Assembly (NCBI GenBank): GCA_030263635.1
Contig: SZPI01000022.1
Location: forward strand, 14,380 to 78,379
Reading direction: 5' to 3'
Source: Flexicrinis sp001567485
GTDB taxonomy: Bacteria > Chloroflexota > Anaerolineae > Aggregatilineales > Phototrophicaceae
Length of the DNA: 64,000 nt
This document shows positions 32,981-42,182 of the stretch, piece after piece. Position 1 is the stretch's first letter, and the number at the start of each line of letters is the position of its first letter. A program made the translations under genes and the position numbers. The notes beneath the pieces are model-generated. The model had not been told where the DNA came from. It worked only from the letters and a program-made list of their open reading frames with translations, and did no database searches.

Positions 32981-35029
32981 TCAGCCGCCGACCGTCGCCG
33001 AGGCTGTCGGGAACGGTGAAGGTGTCACGGACGGCGGTGGCGCTGTCGGCGTGTTGGTCGGTGTTTGGGTGGGCAGCGGGGTCGGCACGATCGTCAGCGG
33101 CGGCGGCTCACGGGTGACGGTCGACGCTGGCGTCAGCGGCGCGACGACGATCTCCCGCAAATCCACCACGCGGAACAGGTCGGCCGGGCAAGCGAAATCC
33201 TCCGTATGCGCCCACGCAGCTGTCCCGTTATCCATCTGCACCGAGAGGAAGTCGCCCGATGACGTGCGGCCGTTCACGATGGACGCCACGCCCTGAGGCA
33301 GGCGCATCAACACCGCCGCGCCCGCGTCCGGCGCGATCAGCAGCGGCACGTCGCCGTGTACGGACGTACACTGCGGATCGGTCAGGCGCACATCTTCGGT
33401 GCGCTCGACCTCCGTCCCGCGCTCATCCATCACGACGATCCGCACGGTGAAATCGGTCTGCGGCAGAACCGGCCCGGTCGAGAGCGCGGTCTGATCGGGC
33501 GCCAGTGGGATTTCGGCCGGCAGCCCCAGCGATTCGAGGCCGCGCAGCACCGGCGTGCCGCTGAAGCCGCTGACCGACCAGCGGATCGTCAGGTCTTGGA
33601 TCACGTTGCGGAACACGATGCCGGGCTGCACACCCAGCGTCTCGATCACGGCCGGCGTATAGACAGACACCTGCACCGCAGCGTCGACTTGCTGACTGCC
33701 GTTCATGGCGACCAGCACGAAGGTCGATCGCGATGGCAGCATATTCGAGTCGACCGTCCACGATCCCGCGCCCGGCTCGTCCAAGATCTGCGGCTCGCCG
33801 CCGTCCCGGATCAGCGCAAGACGCTGCGCATCCCGCACGTCCCACGTCAGTTCGACCGGCTGACCGCGCACGACCTCGGTGGGCTGCGCGGCGAACGCGG
33901 CGATCACAGGCGTCACGGTGCGATTAGTCAGCAGCCCCCACACACCGTACCCGATCAGCACGACGGCCAGCAGCGCCCCGGCAATCGCGGCAAGCCTACT
34001 CCACGCGGGCAGCGGCGGATGATCGACCACCTTGCCCGGCACCGCGACGGTGAAATAGGGCTGGGCATCGGCATGGGCGGTAATCACAAAGGCGTGCTCG
34101 GCATCCGCGCCGAACGCGCGCTTTTCTTTCAGCGTGGCCGTCCCGCTGACAACAGCACGCTCGCCCGGCCCAAGCTGCGCGAACGTCTGCGAAAGGCGCA
34201 GATTGAGCTTCCCGTACGCGTCCTGCGCGGTAAGCCGCAGGGCCAACGGCGCGCTGCCGTGGTTATGCAGGTGAAGGCGAAAATTGGAACCGCTGTTGAC
34301 GCGGCTGGCGCTGAGCGCGATCCCCAACCCGTTGAACGGCTGAAGCCGCACGGTAAGCATCGCCCGTAAGGCCGCGCGGGGGTCGCGATCCGGCGTGACG
34401 GTGACCTGCACCGGGTAGCTGCCCGGCCGGCTGTCGCTGTGCCGGATCGGACGCAGGTTAATCATCACGAGGCTGGTATCGCCGGGGTCAACCACGACGG
34501 CCGGGCGGTTGACACGCACCCAGCTTTGCGGGACACCCTGCACGTCGATCGTGTAACGCTCACTCTCGCGGCCGGTGTTGGTCACGCTGAGTTCGACCGA
34601 GATATACGCGCCGGGCACGACGGTGATATGCGGAAGCTGAAGCTCGATGCGGAACGGCGCGCTCTCGCTGATGATGCGTTGTGTGTCGTCCACTGCCGGG
34701 ATCATCGGCAGCGTCGGTGAGTCGTCTACGACCCGGAATACGACGCGCAGCGATCCGAGCTGGATTTCTTCGCCGCCGTTCAGCGGCACCGACGCGCCGG
34801 GCTTGACCGCGACGCTGTCGACAAACGTCTCGAACTTCTGCGTCAAGGCATGCAGAATCGCACCTTGCTTGGTGCGGCTCAAGCGCAGATGACTCGCATC
34901 CACGCCGTCGTGGTCAATGACGACCTGAGAGTTACCCAACCGCCCGACATCGGTGACATCATCCGTCAGCAGGGCCGTCTCAACCCGGCCATCCGGCCAG
35001 AAGATGTCGAGCCGTCCGTAGGCTTTCTT
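32981..35029 (-). CDS. FHA-domain membrane protein with Ig-like repeats and SH3-like C-terminus
   Basis: A 682-residue protein. The TTG start at 35029 is chosen because GGGAG lies eight bases before it. Residues ~20-100 form an FHA domain (DVGRLGNSQVVIDHDGVDASHLRLSR), which binds phosphothreonine. Two beta-rich, Ig/NPCBM-like segments follow (VVPGAYISVELSVTNTGRESERY). One membrane helix (AAIAGALLAVVLIGYGVWGLL) is near residue 350, followed by more beta domains and an SH3-like module with GDVPLLIAPDAGAAVLMRLP. The protein ends in a Thr/Pro-rich tail. The FHA side would be cytosolic. It may couple Ser/Thr phosphorylation to the envelope; no kinase gene is adjacent. Confidence 0.75.
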   Translation of the reverse strand, partial: KKAYGRLDIFWPDGRVETALLTDDVTDVGRLGNSQVVIDHDGVDASHLRLSRTKQGAILHALTQKFETFVDSVAVKPGASVPLNGGEEIQLGSLRVVFRVVDDSPTLPMIPAVDDTQRIISESAPFRIELQLPHITVVPGAYISVELSVTNTGRESERYTIDVQGVPQSWVRVNRPAVVVDPGDTSLVMINLRPIRHSDSRPGSYPVQVTVTPDRDPRAALRAMLTVRLQPFNGLGIALSASRVNSGSNFRLHLHNHGSAPLALRLTAQDAYGKLNLRLSQTFAQLGPGERAVVSGTATLKEKRAFGADAEHAFVITAHADAQPYFTVAVPGKVVDHPPLPAWSRLAAIAGALLAVVLIGYGVWGLLTNRTVTPVIAAFAAQPTEVVRGQPVELTWDVRDAQRLALIRDGGEPQILDEPGAGSWTVDSNMLPSRSTFVLVAMNGSQQVDAAVQVSVYTPAVIETLGVQPGIVFRNVIQDLTIRWSVSGFSGTPVLRGLESLGLPAEIPLAPDQTALSTGPVLPQTDFTVRIVVMDERGTEVERTEDVRLTDPQCTSVHGDVPLLIAPDAGAAVLMRLPQGVASIVNGRTSSGDFLSVQMDNGTAAWAHTEDFACPADLFRVVDLREIVVAPLTPASTVTREPPPLTIVPTPLPTQTPTNTPTAPPPSVTPSPFPTASATVGG

Positions 35030-35124
35030 CAAAGGCGATGCTCCCGTAACCGGCCCGTGCCTCTCTGTTTCTGATTCTAAACCCGAACCGTCCCTGCGAC
35101 CAGCGACCAGCGGTACACCGTAGG

Positions 35125-35745
35125 TCAACCCGACAGCCCGCTGACTCCGCGCAGGATGAGCTGAACGCCGAGCGCCGCCAGCACCACCAGCGATGCCGTC
35201 GTCAGCCAACGTGTCAGCCGCGCATCAACCCCGCGCAGCCGGTCGAACATCACGACGAACAGCGCCATCAGGCCGAGAAAGACGCCGTAGAACGCCAGCA
35301 GGAACAGCACCCCGCCCACCGCCGATATCGTGAACGCCTCGACCAGCAGCGGGCCAGTCATCGTTCCCCAGAAGATATACGGCGCGGGGTTGAGCAGGTT
35401 GACGGCGATGCCGCGCAGCAGTGTCTCGCGCGTGACCTTCGCGCTGGCTTGCGGATCGTAAGACGTCGGCCGGCGCAGCGATTGATAGGCGCGCCACGCG
35501 ATAAAGAACACCGCCACGCCGCCGATGATATTCAGCAGCGGCGCAAAGACCGGCGGCAGACTGCTGAGCAGCACCACCATCAGCACGATGATCGGCGCGT
35601 CCGTCAGCAGTGGGGTCAAAACGATCAGCAGGCCGTAACGCCAGCCCTGTGTCAGCGTCACGCTCATCAGCAGCATGTGCAGCGAGCCAAAGCTTGTGCC
35701 GGCGGTAAAGCCAAAGCTCGCTGCTTGTGTCAGCAGTGCAGTCAC
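35125..35745 (-). CDS. LysE/RhtB family translocator
   Basis: A 206-residue inner-membrane exporter with six hydrophobic helices. The family motifs are the N-terminal GxxxG-type stretch FGFTAGTSFGSLHMLLMSVTLTQGWRYGL, PLLTDAPIIVLM, and GIAVNLLNPAPYIFWGTMTGPL. Members export amino acids such as lysine, arginine or homoserine; the substrate is not known here. Confidence 0.88.
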   Translation of the reverse strand: MTALLTQAASFGFTAGTSFGSLHMLLMSVTLTQGWRYGLLIVLTPLLTDAPIIVLMVVLLSSLPPVFAPLLNIIGGVAVFFIAWRAYQSLRRPTSYDPQASAKVTRETLLRGIAVNLLNPAPYIFWGTMTGPLLVEAFTISAVGGVLFLLAFYGVFLGLMALFVVMFDRLRGVDARLTRWLTTASLVVLAALGVQLILRGVSGLSG

Positions 35746-35818
35746 ACCCTGTCCATTCGATGGTCGAGTCCCGTTCGCAAGGCGGGATTATACAGCACGG
35801 CTGCGTGACTGTGCCGGT

Positions 35819-36748
35819 CTATTCAAACGTCTTGCGCCACGCCACGCCGCGATACACGCCGCTGAACCCGAAGTCATCATACAGCTTGTTGGCGGCTTCC
35901 AAACCACCGGTCTCCACCGTGATGTCAACGGCGCCAAGCGCCTGCACACGCCGCATCCCTTCTTGAATCAACGTATGCGCAAGGCCGTGACGCCGGTGAT
36001 CGGGGTGTGTGCATACCGGCTCGATGATGGCACGGCCGCTTTCCGTGTCGATCGTCAGGCCGACCAGCGCGGCGAACGAGCCGTCCGGCGCCTCGGCAAC
36101 GAGGTTCAGGTCGGCACGGTACGACGGCGATTCGGTGGCGAAGGTGTGAAACTCGGCCGCGGTGTGGGATGTCCGGTTGAATCCCGCGTTCAGCACAGCG
36201 GCGACACGCGCGCAGTCTGCCATGGTGTCCTCGGTACTGCGCAGCACATACGGGGCCGCGATCCGGGGCACTAGAATCTCGCGATGGCTCATGCGCATGT
36301 GCCGCACGACCATGAGGGCGTCGGTCGGCGCATAGCCGCGGTTCCGCAGCAGGTTTTGGCGCGTGACATCGTAATCGAACACCCACGTCAGCAGAGAATC
36401 GCCGGCCAGATTCTGCTCTGCCCACGCGAACATATCGTCTTCGATGTCGGCGCGGAAATCGGGGTGAATCTCCAGATAGACTTCGCCGGGGTCTTCGGGG
36501 TGGGCGGCGCCGACAAGCTGACCGTCGACGGTCTCCCAAAGATGCAGCTGCTGAGACCATTCAGGCGTGATGTCACTGCATTCACGGTGAAAACGCCAGC
36601 CGTCCCAGCGGCGGATGTCCCACGTCCAGCCGACCGGTGTATCGGCCAGCGTATCGATCAATAATCGTCGGACACGCCAAAAGTCGGTTTCGTCACGAAA
36701 CGGCCGCGACATATATTCCGCGGATGGGGTAATGATGGTGCGACTCAT
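35819..36748 (-). CDS. Tandem GNAT acetyltransferase
   Basis: A 309-residue protein of two GNAT-like halves. The N-terminal half (residues ~14-150) is degenerate: WETVDGQLVGAAHPEDPGEVYLEIHPDF has the strand pattern but lacks a clear acetyl-CoA loop. The C-terminal half contains IEPVCTHPDHRRHGLAHTLIQEGMRRVQALGA with the R-x-x-G-x-A/G loop and GLEAANKLYDDFGF. Such tandem proteins often have one active domain. Substrate unknown. Confidence 0.82.
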   Translation of the reverse strand: MSRTIITPSAEYMSRPFRDETDFWRVRRLLIDTLADTPVGWTWDIRRWDGWRFHRECSDITPEWSQQLHLWETVDGQLVGAAHPEDPGEVYLEIHPDFRADIEDDMFAWAEQNLAGDSLLTWVFDYDVTRQNLLRNRGYAPTDALMVVRHMRMSHREILVPRIAAPYVLRSTEDTMADCARVAAVLNAGFNRTSHTAAEFHTFATESPSYRADLNLVAEAPDGSFAALVGLTIDTESGRAIIEPVCTHPDHRRHGLAHTLIQEGMRRVQALGAVDITVETGGLEAANKLYDDFGFSGVYRGVAWRKTFE

Positions 36749-37230
36749 ACGAGATGCGCTCTCTTGCCCGCTTCAGGGCAGCACTTATTCTTCCTGAGAA
36801 GGATTGATTGCGCGGCTCACATGATCATCACGCGGGAGGATTTTTCCGGGGTGACGCACGGCTAAGCCGTACAACCAATGACACACCGGCAGCCGGTGCG
36901 TACTGCAAGGCAGTTTATTCATTGGCGTTGCTCGCGTCGTAGACTGCTGGAAAAGCACCCCCGGGGGTCGACAAAAGTCGATGGATTAACGTACGTGACA
37001 ACTCAAAATCATTCTGCGACCAAGATCGGTCGGGGTACACGCGCCGTATGCGATGCCAGCACACCGCATCGCGTGCAAGCTCATTCTACCATGCTTCACG
37101 GAAAGAGTCGTAGCACCAAGCAAGTCGAGAACAGGCCAGCGTCGTGAATCCGTAGCAAAAGCGCGCTGTCAGCCGCCTCAAACTGCGTCCTCCGCCATGC
37201 CGCATCATCCAAACTGGATTGGGGCAAGGA
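36749..37230. other. Intergenic region without recognisable gene
   Basis: 482 bases between two minus-strand genes. Short plus-strand frames here have no family features or ribosome site. Several small inverted repeats are present (for example acggctaagccgt near 36858, tcgacaaaagtcga near 36968), none with a U tract. No tRNA, repeat array or transposon end was recognised. Base composition is more mixed than in the flanking genes. Confidence 0.5.
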
Positions 37231-38163
37231 CTATTTTGCGGTCGCCTTTCGCAACCAGTCCAATGCGCCTTTGGTTTCCACCCACCCACGGGCGCCATTA
37301 AGCACATAGTCCATCGCTTCAAATTGGTCACCGGGGGAGTAGAAGGGCGGCATCTGTTTGGGCATCGGCTTTCGACGAAGTAGAAACGCCGGCACATGCG
37401 GGTTGGATTCCATCGCTCTACGCAGCAGTTCGCCCGCCGTGCTGCTTGCCCCCCTCAAACGAAACTCAAACAGTACGGCGCTGTATTGCACCGAAGGGCT
37501 CCAATCATGGCTGTACTGTGTCAGCATCTGTTCCAAGCGGCTGTGATCGTTCAACTCAAGCAGCAGCGGGATATACCTGTCGCGTACCCCCTGATTGTCT
37601 TCCGGATTGAGTTCGAGCATCTCGGCCATGTGCGATGCTGCCGCCTCTCGCTCACCGAGCCGCAACAGTACATCCGCCAGACCGAACCGAGCGTGCATAT
37701 AAGGACGAGTCTCTAAAATCCCCCAGAAACTGCCCTTGTACTTTTTGAAGTTACGACCGAGGACTCGCTCACCCGCAGCGACTCCCTGCTCAAACCGTTC
37801 ACGCGCTTCCTTAAGGGACTTCGCGTGCTGCGCCAGCAGGATATGGGCGTCTACACAATCCGGAGAGAGTTCCAGCGCTTTGTGCGCAAGCCGCAAAGCA
37901 TCTTTCAGCTGCGGTGCTTCCCAAGCCTGTTTCATCAACTGCTCCGCCTCTTCCAGGGGTGTTTGTGGAGCAGAACCGAAGAAAGGCACTCTGCTCGCCT
38001 TGAGTATTCCGCGTATGAGACCGCCTATCGTTTCGGGTGGCTTGATGCGTTGCTCATTGAGCATCTTCCGCAGATCGGCCACCATCTCATCAGCGTCGGC
38101 CTTATCCGAGGCAACTGGGTCACCCTTTGGCGCACGCTGCATGTTCCGCTTCTTCTTTGCCAC
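37231..38163 (-). CDS. Tetratricopeptide-repeat protein (ST7-like)
   Basis: A 310-residue soluble protein with a basic N-terminus (AKKKRNMQRAPKG) and TPR-like helices: AEQLMKQAWEAPQLKDALRLAHKALELSPDCVDAHILLAQ (residues ~73-112) and ARFGLADVLLRLGEREAAASHMAEMLELNPED. The block FKKYKGSFWGILETRPYMHARFGLA is characteristic of a conserved TPR family resembling human ST7 fragments. GTG start; an ATG seven codons later is possible. Function unknown, probably a scaffold. Confidence 0.72.
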   Translation of the reverse strand: MAKKKRNMQRAPKGDPVASDKADADEMVADLRKMLNEQRIKPPETIGGLIRGILKASRVPFFGSAPQTPLEEAEQLMKQAWEAPQLKDALRLAHKALELSPDCVDAHILLAQHAKSLKEARERFEQGVAAGERVLGRNFKKYKGSFWGILETRPYMHARFGLADVLLRLGEREAAASHMAEMLELNPEDNQGVRDRYIPLLLELNDHSRLEQMLTQYSHDWSPSVQYSAVLFEFRLRGASSTAGELLRRAMESNPHVPAFLLRRKPMPKQMPPFYSPGDQFEAMDYVLNGARGWVETKGALDWLRKATAK

Positions 38164-38437
38164 CGGCGTATATTCCGTTTATGAGCCACGGTGTTGAGTA
38201 TAACACCGAGCCGGCTCTCCACGCTCAGGATGTCCCGCATAGAGGCGCTGTTGGTCAATGGGCCAGACGCGCGACATTCAGCGTCCGCGAAACCGCCCGC
38301 CAACGGATGCTCCGGCGGGCCGCGTGACCTGAGTCACATTTAACCGGGAGCCTCCGGGGCATAGTAGGCATACACTCCGGCGAGATCCCTCGAATTTTCG
38401 TATTTGCAGTGTTCAGTTCCAGAGAACGGCAGGAAAC

Positions 38438-39850
38438 ATGAAAATTCTCTTGGTTAACCCTCCCAGTGGCAGCCTCACCATCGGTCTGAAACATCTAGCG
38501 AAGATCGAACCGCTGGGTCTGGAGATCATCGGGGCATCCGTCCCCGGCCACGACATCGAACTCCTCGACATGGAACTCGATACCGATCTGCACGGCGCGC
38601 TCCAGCGCTTCCAACCCGATATCGTCGGGGCCAGCGCGCAGGTCGTTCAAACCTACACGGCCCACAACGTCTTGAAAACGGCAAAGGAGTTCAATCCGGA
38701 CATCCTGACCATTGTGGGCGGTCATCACGCCTCGCTCTGCCCTCACGAGTTTAACGCGCCATATATCGACGTCGTCGTAATCGGCGAGGGCGTTCCGGCC
38801 TTCCGTGAGCTGGTCGCACGTTGGGACGAAAAGCGGGAGATCGACTTCGACGACATCCGCGGGCTGGGCTTACATCGCGCGGGCGAGTTCCACCTGACCG
38901 AGCCGCGCCCGCTGCCCACCAACCTCAATCACATGCCCCAGCCCGACCGCACGCTGACGAAAAAGTACCGCGCGCGCTACTACTACCTGTTCGAGAACTC
39001 GGTCGCTTCGATCCAGACTTCACTGGGATGCACATTCCCGTGTAACTTCTGTTCGTGCCAGCACTTCACCCGGCGGCACTTCATCGCGCGCTCGCCCGAA
39101 TTGATCGTCGAAGACCTCAAGACGATCAAAGAGGATTTCGTCATGTTCTGCGACGATCACAGCTTCATCGACGTGAAACGCATGGAGCGCCTTTTCGAGC
39201 TGATTCAGGCGGCGGGGATCCGCAAGCGGTACTTCGCCTACACGCGCACGGACTGCGTCGTAAACAACCCGGAAATCTTCGCAAAGTGGGCCAGCATCGG
39301 TCTGGTCATGGTGATGACCGGGCTTGAGGCCATCGACGATACGCGCATCAAGCAGGTCAACAAGCGAAGCAACGTGCAAATCAACGAGGAGGCCATCGAA
39401 ATCCTAGCTCGCAACGGCATCGTGCTGAGCGCCGGGTTCCTCGTGATGCCCGATTACACCGAGGAGGATTTCAAGCGGATTGACGCGTATGCGCGGCGGC
39501 ATCCCAACATCGCGCTCACTGAACTCACGCCGCTCACGCCACTTCCCGGAACCGGCTTCTATCACGAGGTAAAGGATCAGATCACCACGCACAACCGCGA
39601 GGTCTACGATCTCGCCCACTTCGTGCTTCCGACCACCAACCTGCAACCGGCCAAGATGTACCGGCTGATTCAGAAATACTACTTCCGCATCATCCTGCGC
39701 GCGATCTGGCGGCTTAAGCTCTACCGGCCGCGGTACGTCTTCAAGCCACACATCCCCCGGCTGATCGTCGGGGCGCTCCGCGTAGCATCGCTGATGTATC
39801 GCACGCACAAAGATGCGCACGACCTTCCGCTGCCGCTTGTTAGGCAGTGA
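38438..39850 (+). CDS. B12-binding radical SAM protein, HpnR-like
   Basis: A 470-residue enzyme. The N-terminal B12-binding-like domain (residues 1-~145) has LVNPPSG, FQPDIVGASAQVVQTYTA and VGGHHASLCPHEF; the classical DxHxxG cobalamin ligand motif is not evident, as in several members. The radical SAM core carries the 4Fe-4S motif CTFPCNFC within SLGCTFPCNFCSC at ~residue 198. The order and spacing (IEPLGLE, AYTRTDCVVNNPEIFAKW, LEAIDD) resemble hopanoid C-3 methylase HpnR, so a lipid methyltransferase is plausible but unproven. No shc gene is in the window. ATG follows AACGGCAGGAA. Confidence 0.8.
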   Translation: MKILLVNPPSGSLTIGLKHLAKIEPLGLEIIGASVPGHDIELLDMELDTDLHGALQRFQPDIVGASAQVVQTYTAHNVLKTAKEFNPDILTIVGGHHASLCPHEFNAPYIDVVVIGEGVPAFRELVARWDEKREIDFDDIRGLGLHRAGEFHLTEPRPLPTNLNHMPQPDRTLTKKYRARYYYLFENSVASIQTSLGCTFPCNFCSCQHFTRRHFIARSPELIVEDLKTIKEDFVMFCDDHSFIDVKRMERLFELIQAAGIRKRYFAYTRTDCVVNNPEIFAKWASIGLVMVMTGLEAIDDTRIKQVNKRSNVQINEEAIEILARNGIVLSAGFLVMPDYTEEDFKRIDAYARRHPNIALTELTPLTPLPGTGFYHEVKDQITTHNREVYDLAHFVLPTTNLQPAKMYRLIQKYYFRIILRAIWRLKLYRPRYVFKPHIPRLIVGALRVASLMYRTHKDAHDLPLPLVRQ

Positions 39851-40017
39851 TCCATGCTTCACCGCGTTACGCCGCCAGCCAGTCGTTTCCAGTCACCAGT
39901 TTGGCGTGACAGATCAGCGCTTGTGTGGAAAAGCTGCATCTGGACGGACAGTTGGAAACTGACGACTTTCGACGGCTGGCTTTACAGGATTTCTCAATCA
40001 AAGAAGGATGCTCGACA

Positions 40018-41217
40018 GTGAGTCAGTTTCGTTACGCAGTGATCGGCGCGGGACGGCAGGGCACAGCCGCGGCCTATGACATGGCCGTTCACGGGGACGC
40101 TGAACGCGTGCTGGTATTCGATGCGAATCCGCAGCGCGCCGCCGAAGCCGCAGGCCGCGTATCACGGCTGACCGGCCACCCGGCTATCGTTTCGGCCGCG
40201 CTTGACGTGCGGGATCAAGCGGCGGTGATCGAGGCGCTTGAGCCGATCGACGTCGTGCTGTGCGCTGCGCCGTTCAGCCTGATCCTCGGCTGCACGCGGG
40301 CGGCCATCGCCTCACGAACCAATATGGTCGACCTCGGCGGTCACACGGGGACAGTGCTTGAGCAGTGGGCCATGCGTGACGAGGCGCGCGCTGCCGGCAT
40401 CTCCATCGTCCCAGACTGCGGCATGGGCCCGGGCCTGAACAACACGCTCGGAGTCTATGCCATGGAGCAGCTCATGGCGCGTGGGATCCGCCCGCGCGGC
40501 GTCCAGCTCTGGGATGGTGGCCTTCCGCAAAACCCGCCGCCGCCGTGGGGCTATCAGTGCTCGTTTCACATTAACGGGCTGACGAACGAATACGACGGTC
40601 AGGCGCTGGTGCTGCGCGGCGGCGTGGTCACACGAGTCGACGCGTTGACCGAACTGGAGCCAATCACGTTCGACGGGCTGGGCGAATTCGAGGCGTTCGT
40701 GACATCGGGCGGCACATCGACCGTACCGTACACGTTCGAGGGGGTCTTGGATTTCTACGAGAACAAGACCATCCGGTATCCCGGACATTACCATCAGTTC
40801 AAGGCGTTCAAAGACCTTGGATTGTTCGAAGAACAGCCGCGAGACATCACGCCGGGGTTGTCCGTGTCTCCGCGCCAGTTGTATCACGCACTGCTCGGCC
40901 CACAGCTGGAGACAGACCGCGTTGTGGACATCTGCCTGATGCGGGCGCAGGGGACGGGCGCTGCCGACGGTCAGCCTACGTCAGTGATCGTCGAACTGAT
41001 CGACCGCTATGACGAAAAGACCGGCTTCACGGCGATGGAACGGCTGACGGGCTGGCATGCGGCGATCATGGCGCAGTTCATCACCCACGGCGAGGTCGAG
41101 GCTGGCGTTCAGCCCAACGAGACGGCGGCCTCGGCCGCGCGATTTGTGGACGAGATTCGCCGCCGTGGAATCGCGATCACTGAACGCTGGGAAGAACCGG
41201 TTTCCGCAAGCACGTAA
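40018..41217 (+). CDS. Saccharopine dehydrogenase-like / lysine 6-dehydrogenase-like oxidoreductase
   Basis: A 399-residue NAD(P)-dependent enzyme. GTG 40018 is supported by AAGAAGGA nine bases upstream and sits right before the Rossmann strand YAVIGAGRQGTAAAYDM. Then VVLCAAPFSL, MVDLGGHTGTVLEQ, GISIVPDCGMGPGLNNTLG and FEAFVTSGGTSTVPYTFEG with KTIRYPGHYHQFK match the pattern of lysine 6-dehydrogenase and related enzymes. The reaction would be oxidative deamination or reduction at an amino group. Clustered with MBL and GH2 genes on the same strand. Confidence 0.84.
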   Translation: MSQFRYAVIGAGRQGTAAAYDMAVHGDAERVLVFDANPQRAAEAAGRVSRLTGHPAIVSAALDVRDQAAVIEALEPIDVVLCAAPFSLILGCTRAAIASRTNMVDLGGHTGTVLEQWAMRDEARAAGISIVPDCGMGPGLNNTLGVYAMEQLMARGIRPRGVQLWDGGLPQNPPPPWGYQCSFHINGLTNEYDGQALVLRGGVVTRVDALTELEPITFDGLGEFEAFVTSGGTSTVPYTFEGVLDFYENKTIRYPGHYHQFKAFKDLGLFEEQPRDITPGLSVSPRQLYHALLGPQLETDRVVDICLMRAQGTGAADGQPTSVIVELIDRYDEKTGFTAMERLTGWHAAIMAQFITHGEVEAGVQPNETAASAARFVDEIRRRGIAITERWEEPVSAST

Positions 41218-41270
41218 CGGCCGTCATTGGCGGCGTCAGAAGACAGCGGCATGAGAAAAGGATCGTCACC

Positions 41271-42092
41271 ATGCAGATACAGTACTTCGGTTGGTCAGCG
41301 ATTACTCTCCAGCACAACGGCGTACTCGTCGGCTTCGACCTGTACGGCGACGACGTGCATTGGTCGTCTCTGGACGGCGACATGCCCAAGCTGTTCTGCC
41401 TCACGCACGGCCATCCAGAACACGCAGGCTCACTGCAAGCGTTTCTCGAGTCCCCTGAGGCGCGCCCGCACCTGCCGCATGTACACTTGCTCTCCTCGGC
41501 CGAAGTCATCCGCCACATCAACCGGAACGGGATTCTGTCGCCGGAGAACTTGCATCCACTGGACGAGGGCGACAGTGTGACAATCGCCGGCGTCAAGGTA
41601 TCGACGTTCCGGTGGGTTCACATGCCGCTTCTGCCGCCCGGCCTGCGTGAGAAGATGGAGTACATCTTCCAACTCCTCACCCATCCAATCGACCTGTTTC
41701 GTATCGGCACGCTTGGCCTGAGCCTGCCGATGAACGCGCCTCAGCTCGGATTTCATCTCACCTATCCCGACGGCACGACCGTGCTCAATTACTCGGAGGG
41801 TGTGCACCGGCTCACCCGCGCAGAAGAGGTCGCACAGGTCGCCAAATCACTCCCCGCGGACGTGCTGCTGTTCGCGGTCGAGCCGGACGACGCCGAGGCT
41901 ATTCCGCGCTGGGTCGAGATGCTCAACCCCAAGGACGTTTATATCTACGAAGCGCATCGTCCGTGGCGCGACCTGTTCCATCTGCCGTTCATTGATCTCG
42001 AGGACTACGCACAGCAGTTGTCGAAGCGATTCCCCGCCAAGACATTCAGCCCATTGGTGCGAGTCGGCATGTTAGCCGAAGCACCCGTTTAA
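41271..42092 (+). CDS. MBL-fold metallo-hydrolase (UlaG-like)
   Basis: A 273-residue metallo-beta-lactamase-fold protein. The first metal motif is THGHPEHAG (residues ~44-52), after a short beta-sandwich QIQYFGWSAITLQHNGVLVGFDLY typical of the L-ascorbate-6-phosphate lactonase/UlaG-like group. VHMPLLPPG and LLFAVEPDD provide later metal-site regions, and IYEAHRP is near the C-terminal His. The substrate is unknown; the neighbouring glycosidase suggests sugar metabolism. Confidence 0.78.
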   Translation: MQIQYFGWSAITLQHNGVLVGFDLYGDDVHWSSLDGDMPKLFCLTHGHPEHAGSLQAFLESPEARPHLPHVHLLSSAEVIRHINRNGILSPENLHPLDEGDSVTIAGVKVSTFRWVHMPLLPPGLREKMEYIFQLLTHPIDLFRIGTLGLSLPMNAPQLGFHLTYPDGTTVLNYSEGVHRLTRAEEVAQVAKSLPADVLLFAVEPDDAEAIPRWVEMLNPKDVYIYEAHRPWRDLFHLPFIDLEDYAQQLSKRFPAKTFSPLVRVGMLAEAPV

Positions 42093-42182
42093 CCCGGAAT
42101 TGGCTGCGCCGCGGCCTGTTAGCAGAGGCGATTATCTGCCGGACAGCGCGCAGCCGTTTGACGACATCGGGAGGGACGCGCG

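Noticed and set aside
36878..37147. Small plus-strand ORF in the 36.7-37.2 kb gap
   Set aside because: No ribosome site, basic random-looking sequence, no recognised motif.
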